From positions 1-13,932 of the forward strand of contig JAEZDJ010000024.1 in assembly GCA_023429565.1 (NCBI GenBank): a stretch of DNA of 13,932 bases. The letters run 5' to 3'. Shown in pieces: positions 1 to 7,096 of this stretch (within the stretch, counting starts at the first letter, position 1; every line of letters begins with the position of its first letter). The translations under genes were made by a program, and so were the position numbers. The notes beneath the pieces are model-generated. The model saw only the letters and a list, made by a program, of their open reading frames with translations. It made no database searches and had not been told where the DNA came from. The DNA is from Actinomycetes bacterium (GTDB taxonomy: Bacteria > Actinomycetota > Coriobacteriia > Coriobacteriales > Eggerthellaceae).

Positions 1-160
1 TTTTTTCCCTTGCGAAAACGTACCGGACACTCGGGCCTAAGGGCCCTCGCGCCCGTCATGGGATTTGCTTGTAAGACCAAGTGCAGCTTTAAAGACAGAA
101 CCTGCAATAAAGAATTCAAACTCCGGGGACGAGGGCCATGGGCCGCTCCCCGGGGTCGGA

Positions 161-179
161 GGTGGACGGTCCGCCCACC
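161..179. promoter_or_regulatory. Candidate operator dyad over the -35 region
   Basis: GGTGGACGG at 161-169 and CCGCCCACC at 171-179 form an imperfect palindrome around a single T, with 8 of 9 pairs matching. It covers the -35 hexamer and half of the spacer of the promoter at 163-190, so a bound protein would block polymerase. The controlling protein is unknown and no regulator gene lies nearby. A chance GC-rich dyad cannot be excluded. Confidence 0.35.
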
Positions 180-190
180 TATGGTATACT
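163..190 (+). promoter_or_regulatory. Promoter of the amino acid ABC importer operon
   Basis: A -10 hexamer TATACT at 185-190 (5 of 6 to consensus) is preceded by TGG, giving an extended -10. A -35-like TGGACG lies at 163-168 with a 16-nt spacer. Transcription would begin near 197 and give a leader of roughly 90 nt before the binding-protein ATG at 290. This is the best promoter match in the left 1.2 kb. The role is inferred from position and match only. Confidence 0.6.
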
Positions 191-289
191 GGCTCGAGCA
201 CTTTAGCACAGTAAAGTAGAAAAGCGGTTCGCACGATGCCGTCGGGGATGGACGGAATGGATTGGCGGACAGGGAGGACGAAGAGAACC

Positions 290-1117
290 ATGAAGAAGAT
301 TGTGACTTTTATGGCGGCTGCAGCCATGCTGGCATTCACTGCCGCCGTGCTGGCGGGCTGTTCCGGCGGTGGGGATGCTGCCGGAAACGAGTCGGGCGAT
401 GCTGCCAAAACGACGCTGACCGTGGGCTTTGACCAGAGCTATCCGCCCTACGGCTACGTGGGCGACGACGGCGAGTTCACGGGCTTTGACCTTGACCTTG
501 CCAAAGAGGTCTGCGACCGCAACGGCTGGGAACTGAAGCTTGAGCCCATCGACTGGGACTCGAAGGACGCGTTGCTGAACAGCGGAAGCATCAACTGCAT
601 CTGGAATGGCTTCACCATGGAAGGCCGTGAGGGAAAGTATGCGTTTTCCGATCCCTACATGCTGAATGAGCAGGTGGTCGTTGTGAAGGCGGACAGCGAC
701 ATCACGTCGCTCGAAAGCTTGTCGGGCAAGACCGTCATGACGCAGGCCGATTCCGCTGCGCTTGAAGTGCTGGAAGACGAGGAAGGCCAGGCTGCCCTCG
801 CTTCGACATTCAAAGAACTTCAGACCATTGGGGACTACAACAATGCCTTCATGCAGCTTGAGTCTGGCATGGTCGATGCCGTCGCGTGTGACCTGTCGAT
901 CGCTGACTACCAAATGGCTGCGAAGCCGGGCGTGTATGTGAAGCTTGACCCTCTGTCGACCGAACACTACGTGGTGGGATTCAAATTGGGGGATGAGGAC
1001 CTTGCCAAGCAGGTGACCGACACCCTGAAGGCCCTTGATGAAGAAGGCCTCATCAAGCAGCTGTGCGAGAAGTATGCCGACAGTGGCATCACGTACGACA
1101 ACTGGGTTCTTGCATAA
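290..1117 (+). CDS. Amino acid ABC transporter substrate-binding lipoprotein
   Basis: Predicted 275-aa extracellular solute-binding protein of the SBP_bac_3 family (polar amino acid uptake), lipid-anchored outside the membrane. The ATG at 290 is chosen over upstream in-frame ATGs (236, 248, 257) because it follows AGGGAGG (271-277) and begins a clean signal peptide. A KK start and hydrophobic stretch lead to the lipobox LAGC, with lipidated Cys24. The mature domain starts with VGFDQSYPPYGY (45-56) and continues with the GEFTGFDLDLAKEV segment (61-74), FSDPYM (119-124) and a C-terminal YADSGIT region, all typical of the family. R113 in EGREGKYAF sits where the ligand carboxylate-binding arginine is expected. 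Length matches the family. Permease and ATPase genes follow. The exact amino acid bound cannot be read from the sequence. Confidence 0.93.
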   Translation: MKKIVTFMAAAAMLAFTAAVLAGCSGGGDAAGNESGDAAKTTLTVGFDQSYPPYGYVGDDGEFTGFDLDLAKEVCDRNGWELKLEPIDWDSKDALLNSGSINCIWNGFTMEGREGKYAFSDPYMLNEQVVVVKADSDITSLESLSGKTVMTQADSAALEVLEDEEGQAALASTFKELQTIGDYNNAFMQLESGMVDAVACDLSIADYQMAAKPGVYVKLDPLSTEHYVVGFKLGDEDLAKQVTDTLKALDEEGLIKQLCEKYADSGITYDNWVLA

Positions 1118-1162
1118 CACGTGAACCGTCATGCGGAGGCCGTCGTCGGCAGGCGTCCGCGC

Positions 1163-1168
1163 TATAAT
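1163..1168 (+). promoter_or_regulatory. Perfect TATAAT -10 box between binding protein and permease
   Basis: TATAAT at 1163-1168 is an exact -10 hexamer in a GC-rich setting, 71 bases upstream of the permease start. No good -35 is visible 15-18 nt upstream (only GC-rich sequence such as CCGTCG), and no TG extension precedes it. It may drive separate transcription of permease, ATPase and phosphatase, or may need an activator. Confidence is moderate because only the -10 matches. Confidence 0.4.
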
Positions 1169-1179
1169 GTGAGACAGGT

Positions 1180-1207
1180 GCGGGCGGGGGCATTCGCTTC
1201 CGCCCGC
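1180..1207 (+). promoter_or_regulatory. GC-rich hairpin in the SBP-permease gap
   Basis: GCGGGCGG at 1180-1187 pairs perfectly with CCGCCCGC at 1200-1207 around a 12-nt loop. There is no T tract after it, so it is not a standard terminator. Another weaker hairpin lies at 1133-1160 (GCGGA/TCCGC outside GCCG/CGGC). Placed straight after the binding-protein gene, such structures commonly protect the upstream mRNA from 3' decay and raise the ratio of binding protein to membrane parts. That function is inferred here. Confidence 0.5.
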
Positions 1208-1233
1208 GACGTGTGTTTGAGGAAAGGATATTT

Positions 1234-1887
1234 GTGGAATTAGCCACCATGATGGATCTTCTGCTGTCGGGCCTCTTGTTCACGCTGCAGATATTCCTGA
1301 CGACGCTCATCGGCGCCTTGCCCCTTGGCATTGTCATCGCGTTATGCCGGATGAGCCGCTTCAAACCTCTTGCGCTCGTCACCCGCTTTTACATTTCAGT
1401 CATGCGCGGCACGCCGCTCATGCTTCAGCTCATGGCCCTCATGTTCGGGCCCTATTATCTTTTCGGCCTGCAGATGGGCAACGATTGGAAATACATCGCT
1501 TGCTCGATAGGCTTCATCATCAATTATGCCGCGTATTTTGGCGAGATATACCGTGGCGGCATCCAGTCCATTCCCCGTGGACAGTACGAAGCCGCAGCCG
1601 TCTTGGGATACTCGCGTTTCCAGACGTTCATGAAGATTGTGCTTCCCCAGGTGATCAAACGCATCTTGCCGGCAATGAGCAACGAGATCATCACGCTTGT
1701 CAAGGACACGTCCCTTGCGTTCGTCTTGGGCATCATGGAGATGTTCAGCCAGGCGAAGGCGCTTGCGGCGCGCGAGGTCAGCATGATGCCCTACGTGCTT
1801 GCAGGAGTGATTTACTGGGTGTTCAATTTCATCGTCGAAATGGTGCTCACCCGCATTGAGAAGCGGATGAGCTACTATCGCGATTGA
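1234..1887 (+). CDS. Amino acid ABC transporter permease
   Basis: Predicted 217-aa integral membrane permease of the polar amino acid (HisM/GlnP) type, BPD_transp_1 family. The GTG at 1234 is chosen because GAGGAAAGGA (1219-1228) sits just ahead; an earlier in-frame GTG at 1213 would place that ribosome site inside the gene. Hydrophobic segments run near residues 9-38, 49-75, 85-103, 160-175 and 187-206, giving about five membrane passes. The ATPase-docking EAA loop is clear at 119-148: EAAAVLGYSRFQTF followed by IVLPQVIKRILPAMSNE. The VKDTSLA segment at 156-162 is characteristic of amino acid permeases. It probably works as a homodimer, because only one permease gene is present between the binding protein and the ATPase. 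Confidence 0.92.
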   Translation: MELATMMDLLLSGLLFTLQIFLTTLIGALPLGIVIALCRMSRFKPLALVTRFYISVMRGTPLMLQLMALMFGPYYLFGLQMGNDWKYIACSIGFIINYAAYFGEIYRGGIQSIPRGQYEAAAVLGYSRFQTFMKIVLPQVIKRILPAMSNEIITLVKDTSLAFVLGIMEMFSQAKALAAREVSMMPYVLAGVIYWVFNFIVEMVLTRIEKRMSYYRD

Positions 1888-1934
1888 GGGGAGGGCCCAT
1901 GGCAATGTTGACGGATGTGAGCAAGGGAGACGCA

Positions 1935-2708
1935 ATGGCTGACACACCGCTCGTGATGCTCGAGCACGCGCAGAAGAGTTTTGGCGACGTTCCCGTGTTG
2001 AGGGATCTGTCGCTCGCGGTGCGAGGGGGCGAAGTCGTTGCGGTCATTGGCCCTTCGGGCGGTGGAAAGTCGACGCTGCTTCGCTGCATGACGTTGTTGG
2101 AGACGCTGGATGCCGGCCGCCTCTCGTATGGCGATCTGGTCGTGGCGGAAAATGACGCCGACGGCCATGCCGTGTATGCGTCGAAGGCGATCCAGAAGGA
2201 AGCCAAGACGCGTTTTGGTCTGGTGTTTCAGAATTTCAATCTGTTTCCCCATTTCACCGTCATGAAAAATATCACCGACGCCCCCCTTCGGGTGCAGAAG
2301 CGTCCGAAGGACGAGGTCTTTGCGCAAGCCCGTTCGCTGCTTGATAAGATGGGGCTTGACGGCAAGGAGAATGCAGTGCCCTGCGAGCTTTCCGGCGGGC
2401 AGCAGCAACGCGTGGCGATCGCCCGAGCGCTTGCGCTCAACCCCGACGTGCTCTTTTTTGATGAGCCCACGAGCGCGCTTGATCCGGAGCTGACCAAAGA
2501 CGTGCTCAGGGTCATTCGTGACTTGGCTGCTGAGCGCATGACGATGGTCATTGTCACCCACGAGATGGCTTTTGCGCACGATGTGGCCGATCGCATCGTG
2601 TTCATGGACGGCGGCGTCATCGTCGAGGAGGGCTCCGCCTCCGACCTCATCGACAATCCGCAGCAGCAAAGAACACGCGCCTTCCTTGCAAAGTACGAAG
2701 GGGACTGA
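1935..2708 (+). CDS. Amino acid ABC transporter ATP-binding protein
   Basis: Predicted 257-aa cytoplasmic ATPase energising the importer. All nucleotide-binding motifs are intact: Walker A GPSGGGKST (39-47), Q-loop VFQNFNLFPH with Q99, signature LSGGQQQRV (152-160), Walker B VLFFDEP (172-178), D-loop SALD and switch His209 in VTHEM. This motif wording is that of the GlnQ/HisP polar amino acid subfamily. The ATG at 1935 follows AAGGGAG (1923-1929) at 5 nt; an in-frame ATG at 1899, behind AGGGGAGGG, is an almost equal alternative and would add 12 residues. There is a short charged insertion around residues 70-92 between Walker A and the Q-loop. The gene lies between the permease and the phosphatase, with only 2 nt to the latter. 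Confidence 0.92.
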   Translation: MADTPLVMLEHAQKSFGDVPVLRDLSLAVRGGEVVAVIGPSGGGKSTLLRCMTLLETLDAGRLSYGDLVVAENDADGHAVYASKAIQKEAKTRFGLVFQNFNLFPHFTVMKNITDAPLRVQKRPKDEVFAQARSLLDKMGLDGKENAVPCELSGGQQQRVAIARALALNPDVLFFDEPTSALDPELTKDVLRVIRDLAAERMTMVIVTHEMAFAHDVADRIVFMDGGVIVEEGSASDLIDNPQQQRTRAFLAKYEGD

Positions 2709-2710
2709 CG

Positions 2711-3472
2711 GTGAGTTCTGTCTGGAAAAGCAAGCACGATGCCTCGGGTGCTCTTCCCGGGACCGCTCCTGGCTCCGTGCGTTTCCTCGTCGTCCGCCAT
2801 GGCGAAACGCTCTTCAATGTCATGGGCAAGGTTCAGGGATGGTGTGACACTCCGCTGACGGAGAAGGGGATCGCGGAGGCGGAGGCGCTTGGCCGGGGGT
2901 TGGCCGGCATCGAATTCGTCGGCACTTTTTCCAGCGACAGTGGTCGGGCGATTCAGACGCTTGACCACATCATGATGGCCCGGCAGGTCGATTCGCGCAA
3001 CGGTGCTTCTGACAAAAAGCCGGAGATACTCCTTCCCCGCGTGGCCGATCAGCGCTTGCGCGAATGGTGCTATGGCGAATTCGAGGGGGAGCCCGGGGAG
3101 CGCCTGCACGTTGCGTTGGATGCCGGCTTTGGCGAGGCCCTGTCATTTGAGGAGCATAACCGCCGGCTGCCCGAAGTTGCCGACGCCATTGCCGATGCCG
3201 ACCGCTCGGGCCGCGCGGAGCGGTTCGATTCCATCGAGCGTCGCCTGCGCGCGTTCTTCGTCGAGGCTGGGGAGGGCGCGCTTGAAAACGGGGGCGGATC
3301 GGTGCTGGTCGTCACCCATTCCTTTGTGATCAGGACGCTTATATACCTTCTTGATCGTGCGCGCGTCAACGAGCCGGTTAAGATTCCCAATGCCAGCGTC
3401 ACGGACATCGTCTATGACGGGGTCTCATTTGTGCCGGGCGACATCGGATCGACGGCCTTTCTCTCCCGATGA
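2711..3472 (+). CDS. Histidine phosphatase family protein
   Basis: Predicted 253-aa cytoplasmic enzyme of the histidine phosphatase (phosphoglycerate mutase-like) superfamily. The catalytic VVRHGETLFN is at 27-36 with phospho-accepting His30 and Arg29. The second core arginine is R79 in SDSGRAIQT, the acid-base candidate is E118 in LREWCYGEFEG, and the second core histidine is H203 in VVTHSFVIRTL. Residues 90-115 and 125-180 form a larger cap than in minimal phosphatases, so the substrate is probably not simply phosphoglycerate. The GTG start at 2711 lies 2 nt after the ATPase stop, with AAGGGGA just ahead, so translation is probably coupled. The stop codon lies inside a hairpin. The substrate is unknown; location in an amino acid uptake operon is suggestive only. 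Confidence 0.85.
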   Translation: MSSVWKSKHDASGALPGTAPGSVRFLVVRHGETLFNVMGKVQGWCDTPLTEKGIAEAEALGRGLAGIEFVGTFSSDSGRAIQTLDHIMMARQVDSRNGASDKKPEILLPRVADQRLREWCYGEFEGEPGERLHVALDAGFGEALSFEEHNRRLPEVADAIADADRSGRAERFDSIERRLRAFFVEAGEGALENGGGSVLVVTHSFVIRTLIYLLDRARVNEPVKIPNASVTDIVYDGVSFVPGDIGSTAFLSR

Positions 3473-3504
3473 CGCGCAGCCGCGCGTCATCGCCCTTTCG
3501 GGCG
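3468..3504. terminator. Convergent bidirectional terminator-like hairpins
   Basis: GATGACGCGC (3468-3477) pairs perfectly with GCGCGTCATC (3482-3491) around AGCC. A second 5-bp stem follows at once, CGCCC (3491-3495) with GGGCG (3500-3504) around TTTC. The first stem contains the phosphatase stop codon, and the minus-strand acetyltransferase stop is 5 nt beyond the second. The 36-nt gap between the converging genes is nearly all hairpin. There is no T run, so termination efficiency is uncertain. Confidence 0.6.
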
Positions 3505-3508
3505 TCGT

Positions 3509-4174
3509 CTAGCGAGGCGGGCGCACCATGGCGCGTTCGACGATGTCGAACGCCGGATCGCTGAAGCGCTCGACCGTCTCAAAGCCAAAGTGTCCGTAGA
3601 GGCTTTCAAGGCGATCGCTATAGCATTCGAGATAGCAGTTGATTCCCCGTTCGTCAGCATGGGCGAGAAAGGGTGTCATGAGCCTTTGGAACGCTCCGCT
3701 GCCGCGCATGTCCGCATTGACCCCAAGGGAGAAGAAGTGGATGAAGTCGGCGTGGTCCGCATGCTCTATCATCCACCTGAAATTCGAAAGGCCCTTCATC
3801 TCCTTTGCCTGGCGTGACAGGGCGACCTCTTCCTCGTCGGTGAGCGTCGATGCCGCCATCAGGGCCATGGCCTCGTCTTCCAGATCGTTCCAGATACGTC
3901 CGTTCAAGTCGCTTGAGAGATAGGCCCCTGCTCCTGCGGCCATGTCGGGAAGCATGTAACAGCATTCGTAAGGCGCTCCGACGGTGAAGTCGTGTCTCAT
4001 GATGGCGCGCGATATTTCCAATTTGCGTCCGTCGCTGGCACCCAGCGCATCGAGGGCGCTCAGCCAGCAGGCGGTCCAGCGCTCTTCCATGAAGCTTCTG
4101 CCCATCATGTGGGCGAGTCGATCGATGGTTTCCCTCTGTTCGGGTTGGACTGTGATCAGGCCAGGGAGCTGCAT
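3509..4174 (-). CDS. GNAT family N-acetyltransferase
   Basis: Predicted 221-aa cytoplasmic acetyltransferase using acetyl-CoA; the acceptor is unknown. The start at 4174 follows GAAAGGA with 5-6 nt spacing. Open frame continues far upstream of this ATG, but that part is antisense to the peptidase gene at 4398 and is rejected. The C-terminal half carries the GNAT core: FFSLGVNADMRGSGAFQRLM (147-166), whose R-G-S-G-A fits the pyrophosphate-binding loop of motif A, then CYLECYSDRLESLYGHFGFE (180-199), the usual motif B helix and GFE turn. The N-terminal half (1-140) is less typical and Cys/Met-rich around YECCYMLPDM (69-78). It is transcribed toward the ABC operon and divergently from the C39-like peptidase. 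There is no evidence that it modifies either neighbour. Confidence 0.82.
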   Translation of the reverse strand: MQLPGLITVQPEQRETIDRLAHMMGRSFMEERWTACWLSALDALGASDGRKLEISRAIMRHDFTVGAPYECCYMLPDMAAGAGAYLSSDLNGRIWNDLEDEAMALMAASTLTDEEEVALSRQAKEMKGLSNFRWMIEHADHADFIHFFSLGVNADMRGSGAFQRLMTPFLAHADERGINCYLECYSDRLESLYGHFGFETVERFSDPAFDIVERAMVRPPR

Positions 4175-4397
4175 GTCGTTCCTTTCGAGAGGAGGAGTCT
4201 TTCTGACATTGTGCCACAGTTGCGTCCCGATGGAGATTTTTGATGCTTGGGGCCGCCATGAAACCGAGGGCGGTCTTGGGAAAGGGTGAAACAAATGGAG
4301 GTTTCTCGCCGTGTTCGTGATGAGGATGATTATTTCAGGATTATTTAAGGTTAAAGCGATATCTTCGTAAGCAATCCGAGGAGAAGGGCGATGACGC

Positions 4398-5225
4398 ATG
4401 GCCGCAGGCGAGACATGGTGCAAGGAATTCTTCGAGAGGAAAGGCCTTCCTCTCGGGCCGCTCGGCACCATTGCCGTCGGGGGGCTTGTCGTCGCGCTGT
4501 GCCTGGTCCTGCTCTGCCTGGTTGCCTGGCGCGCGTTTGATGGATTGAACGGCGTGGCCGGATACGTGACCGAGCAGAGCGTCGCGGGGGAGGTGGCTGA
4601 CATCACGGCCGATGTGGAAGACGCTTCCGACGAGACGGCTCTCTCGCTGCCTCGTTCGACGCGTCTCGAAGTGCCATCTCGGCTGCAGTATCCTGAGCTG
4701 CCGACGGGATGCGAGTCTGTTGCCCTGACCGATGCGCTGCTGTTCTTCGGATTCGAGCTCGAGACTTCCGAGATTGCCGACGAATGGCTGCCGACCAGCG
4801 ATTCCGACTTCGTCAACGCCTTTCTTGGAGATCCCCGCAGCGTCGATGGCCATGCTTCCATGGCACCGGGCATCGTGACTGCCGCCCGCTCGTATCTGGA
4901 GGCGCAGGGCTCCAGCCTGGAGGTCGAAGACGCGACGGGCATGACGTTTGAGGAGCTGCTCGCAACGGTGTCGGAAGGCCATCCTGTCATCGCGTGGTGC
5001 ACGATTGACCTTGCCGAGGCGGGGGACGCCTACGACGTCGCCTGGCAGGATGGGCACGAATATCGTCTGTATCCCAACAGCCACTGCGTCGTGGTCAGCG
5101 GTTACGATAAAGATGAATGCGTCGTCTACGTCAGCGATCCCCTTGCTGGAACGACGTCGTACGACATGACCGCGTTCGCCATGCGCTATTATGAGCTCGG
5201 CTCTCAGGCGATCGTCATTTCGTGA
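4398..5225 (+). CDS. Membrane-anchored C39-like cysteine peptidase
   Basis: Predicted 275-aa protein with one N-terminal membrane segment (about 20-46) and a soluble domain that should lie outside the cell. From residue 88 it matches the C39-like (Peptidase_C39_2) pattern: VPSRLQYPELPTGCESVAL with candidate nucleophile C105 after the oxyanion glutamine Q97, SEIADEWLP downstream, H229 in YPNSHCVVVSGYD, and D247 in VYVSDPLAG. Cys, His and Asp are all present, so activity is plausible. Residues 50-87 form an acidic linker. The ATG at 4398 follows GGAGAAGGG (4380-4388). The 223-base gap to the divergent acetyltransferase includes an AT-rich stretch (4329-4370), but no confident promoter is visible. 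The substrate is unknown. No ABC exporter domain or bacteriocin precursor lies next to it, so a classical bacteriocin-processing role is not supported. Confidence 0.8.
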   Translation: MAAGETWCKEFFERKGLPLGPLGTIAVGGLVVALCLVLLCLVAWRAFDGLNGVAGYVTEQSVAGEVADITADVEDASDETALSLPRSTRLEVPSRLQYPELPTGCESVALTDALLFFGFELETSEIADEWLPTSDSDFVNAFLGDPRSVDGHASMAPGIVTAARSYLEAQGSSLEVEDATGMTFEELLATVSEGHPVIAWCTIDLAEAGDAYDVAWQDGHEYRLYPNSHCVVVSGYDKDECVVYVSDPLAGTTSYDMTAFAMRYYELGSQAIVIS

Positions 5226-5334
5226 CCGGCAGACGCCAGCGCGGCCATGTGGTTGCGGGACATGGATGAGGCCCGTTGACACAGGGTTCATCCGTCCGGA
5301 GCTCTGAAAGCATTGCCTGATCATCCTGCTGATG

Positions 5335-5350
5335 TACACCAAATGGTGTA
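5335..5350. promoter_or_regulatory. Candidate operator palindrome upstream of the HtrA gene
   Basis: TACACC (5335-5340) and GGTGTA (5345-5350) are perfect inverted arms around AAAT, giving TACACCAAATGGTGTA. It lies in the 252-base gap between the C39-like peptidase and the HtrA-type protease, 128 bases before the latter's start. The size and spacing fit a dimeric helix-turn-helix regulator site. No clean promoter can be placed beside it: a TTGACA occurs at 5276-5281 but lacks a -10. Confidence 0.35.
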
Positions 5351-5477
5351 ATTCCATGACGCAAAGATGACAATTACGTACAAACATGGTTGGCTAAAAA
5401 GGCGCGTGGTAAGGTTTCCGCATGATCAACGGTAACCTCTACCCTCATTGAGAGACGAGTCAAGGAGAGTGAACGAC

Positions 5478-6917
5478 ATGGCAGATATGCAAGGGAGCAA
5501 CCCCGGTACCGGCGGTCCCGCTGTGCCCCCGACGGGAGAAGAGCATGCGCAGCATGCCGCACAGCCCGCTCAGCAGACGTACTACCAACAGCCGCATTAC
5601 CAACAACCTCCCAAGCCGAGCTATACCTCCGGCCAGGTGACGGTGGAGAAGAAGAGCCACGGCATGCGCACGTTCTGGGTGGCGTTCGCCGGTGCGGCGC
5701 TTGCGTGCATCATCGGCCTTGGCGGTTTTGGCATTTGGCAGTCAACCACTGGCTCGCGTTCCGACGGCGGCACGTCCCAGACGCAGATCGGCTCCTCTGA
5801 GTCCACCACCATTGATGCTGCGGCGGAGGACCTCACCCTTCCTGAGGCGGTGGCCCAGAAGGCTCTCCCATCCGTGGCCGCCATTGACGTGTACACAAAC
5901 CAATCAAGCTCGGGCAGCCTGTATGGCTATGGTTCGGGTTCCAGCGATTCGTCGAGCACGTTGACTCAGTCCTCGCTCGGCAGCGGCGTCGTCCTCACGG
6001 CAGATGGCTACATCGTAACCAACTATCACGTCATCGAGGGATCCGACGCATTGAAGGTCACGGTCGGCGGCGAACAGTACGACGCCGAGGTCGTTGGCAG
6101 CGACCCGAGTTCTGACCTGGCCGTCATCAAGGCAACCGACGCGTCCGACCTCACCCCGGTGGAGATTGGCGAATCCGACAACCTCGTCACCGGCGAATGG
6201 GTCATGACCATCGGCAGCCCCTTCGGCCTGGAGCAATCCGTGGCAACCGGCATCGTGTCCGCAACGAGCCGCTCCCAGATCATGGATAGCAGCACGCAGC
6301 AGGGCGGATCGGGCACCACGACCATTTATCCCAACATGATTCAAACGGATGCGGCCATCAACCCCGGAAATTCCGGAGGCGCCCTTGTTGATTCCGACGG
6401 CAAGCTCATCGGCATCAACACGCTCATCACGTCCTATTCGGGCAATTACTCCGGAGTGGGCTTCGCCATTCCCGTGGACTATGCGGTGAATATCGCGCAG
6501 CAGATCATCGACGGCAAGACGCCGACGCACGCACAGCTTGGCGTGTCCCTGTCCACGATCAACGATCAGATCGCACAGCGTTATGGCCTGGCTGTCAGCA
6601 CTGGTGCCTACATAGCGGCCGTCAACAGCGGTTCAGGTGCTGCGGATGCCGGCTTGGAAGTTGGCGACATCGTCACGAAATTCGATGGATCCCAGGTGGA
6701 GTCTGCAAGCGACCTCATGCTGGACATCCGGTCGAAGAACCCTGGCGACAAGGTGTCGCTCGAGGTGAACCGCAACGGCGAGACCAAGCAGGTGGAGGTC
6801 ACGCTCGGCTCCGACGAGAGCACCCAAAGCTCCTCGACCCAGCAGAACAGCTCGTCATCCTCGGCGCTGGAGCGCCTGCTTGGGGGCGGCAGCAGTTCCA
6901 ACGGCGACAACGCATAA
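5478..6917 (+). CDS. HtrA/DegP-type serine protease with PDZ domain
   Basis: Predicted 479-aa membrane-anchored trypsin-like protease that would degrade or process misfolded exported proteins. The ATG at 5478 follows AAGGAGA (5462-5468) and is preferred to a TTG at 5448. Residues 1-60 are a cytoplasmic tail rich in Gln, Tyr and Pro, with repeated QQP units; 65-88 is the membrane segment; 118-340 is the protease with H184 (TNYHVIEG), D213 (SSDLAVIKA) and S299 (NPGNSGGAL). One PDZ domain runs from about 352 to 444. The tail 445-479 is Ser/Gln-rich and probably disordered. A Ser/Gly/Tyr-rich loop at 143-166 precedes the catalytic His. The catalytic triad is complete. The gene has its own terminator and appears monocistronic. 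DegP, DegQ and DegS cannot be told apart for this actinobacterial type. Confidence 0.93.
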   Translation: MADMQGSNPGTGGPAVPPTGEEHAQHAAQPAQQTYYQQPHYQQPPKPSYTSGQVTVEKKSHGMRTFWVAFAGAALACIIGLGGFGIWQSTTGSRSDGGTSQTQIGSSESTTIDAAAEDLTLPEAVAQKALPSVAAIDVYTNQSSSGSLYGYGSGSSDSSSTLTQSSLGSGVVLTADGYIVTNYHVIEGSDALKVTVGGEQYDAEVVGSDPSSDLAVIKATDASDLTPVEIGESDNLVTGEWVMTIGSPFGLEQSVATGIVSATSRSQIMDSSTQQGGSGTTTIYPNMIQTDAAINPGNSGGALVDSDGKLIGINTLITSYSGNYSGVGFAIPVDYAVNIAQQIIDGKTPTHAQLGVSLSTINDQIAQRYGLAVSTGAYIAAVNSGSGAADAGLEVGDIVTKFDGSQVESASDLMLDIRSKNPGDKVSLEVNRNGETKQVEVTLGSDESTQSSSTQQNSSSSSALERLLGGGSSSNGDNA

Positions 6918-6922
6918 ACGGA

Positions 6923-6950
6923 GGGGCCGGCGCTGCCGGCCCTTTTCCTG
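6923..6950 (+). terminator. Intrinsic terminator of the HtrA gene
   Basis: GGGCCGGC (6924-6931) and GCCGGCCC (6935-6942) form an 8-bp perfect stem with a 3-nt loop, followed by TTTTCC. It begins 6 nt after the protease stop codon. This is a textbook rho-independent terminator on the plus strand. Confidence 0.85.
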
Positions 6951-7013
6951 TGCAGGGAGGCCTGCGGCCATCCGTGGTGCGGGGTCGTGGCGTGGCGGGA
7001 GCGTTCGCCTGCG

Positions 7014-7041
7014 CGTCGGGCTTTCCCGGCGGACCCTTTTT
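7014..7041 (+). terminator. Weak terminator-like hairpin
   Basis: CGTCGGG (7014-7020) pairs with CCCGGCG (7025-7031) around CTTT, with one T-G pair. After GACCC comes TTTTT (7037-7041). The gap between stem and T run is long for an intrinsic terminator. No open reading frame that looks coding lies between it and the HtrA terminator. Confidence 0.3.
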
Positions 7042-7096
7042 GACGGAGGAGCGTTTCAGTCAAGACGGCCGTACCTGTTGCGGCGGGGCGCTTTCT

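Noticed and set aside
1..6. TTTTTT at the window edge as a terminator tail
   Set aside because: The hairpin that would precede it lies outside the window, so it cannot be assessed.
203..1132. 309-aa minus-strand open frame over the binding-protein gene
   Set aside because: It is antisense to a well-supported lipoprotein gene, shows no recognisable domain, and is expected in GC-rich coding DNA.
4175..5002. N-terminal extension of the acetyltransferase frame to 497 aa
   Set aside because: The extension is antisense to the C39-like peptidase gene. A good ribosome site and ATG occur at 4174, and the extended part resembles no family.
5276..5281. Perfect TTGACA as a -35 box for the HtrA gene
   Set aside because: No -10-like hexamer lies 15-19 nt downstream.
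5408..5443. GGTAAGGTT / AACCTCTACC inverted repeat before the HtrA gene
   Set aside because: The arms do not match without a gap and the loop is long; weak compared with the palindrome at 5335.
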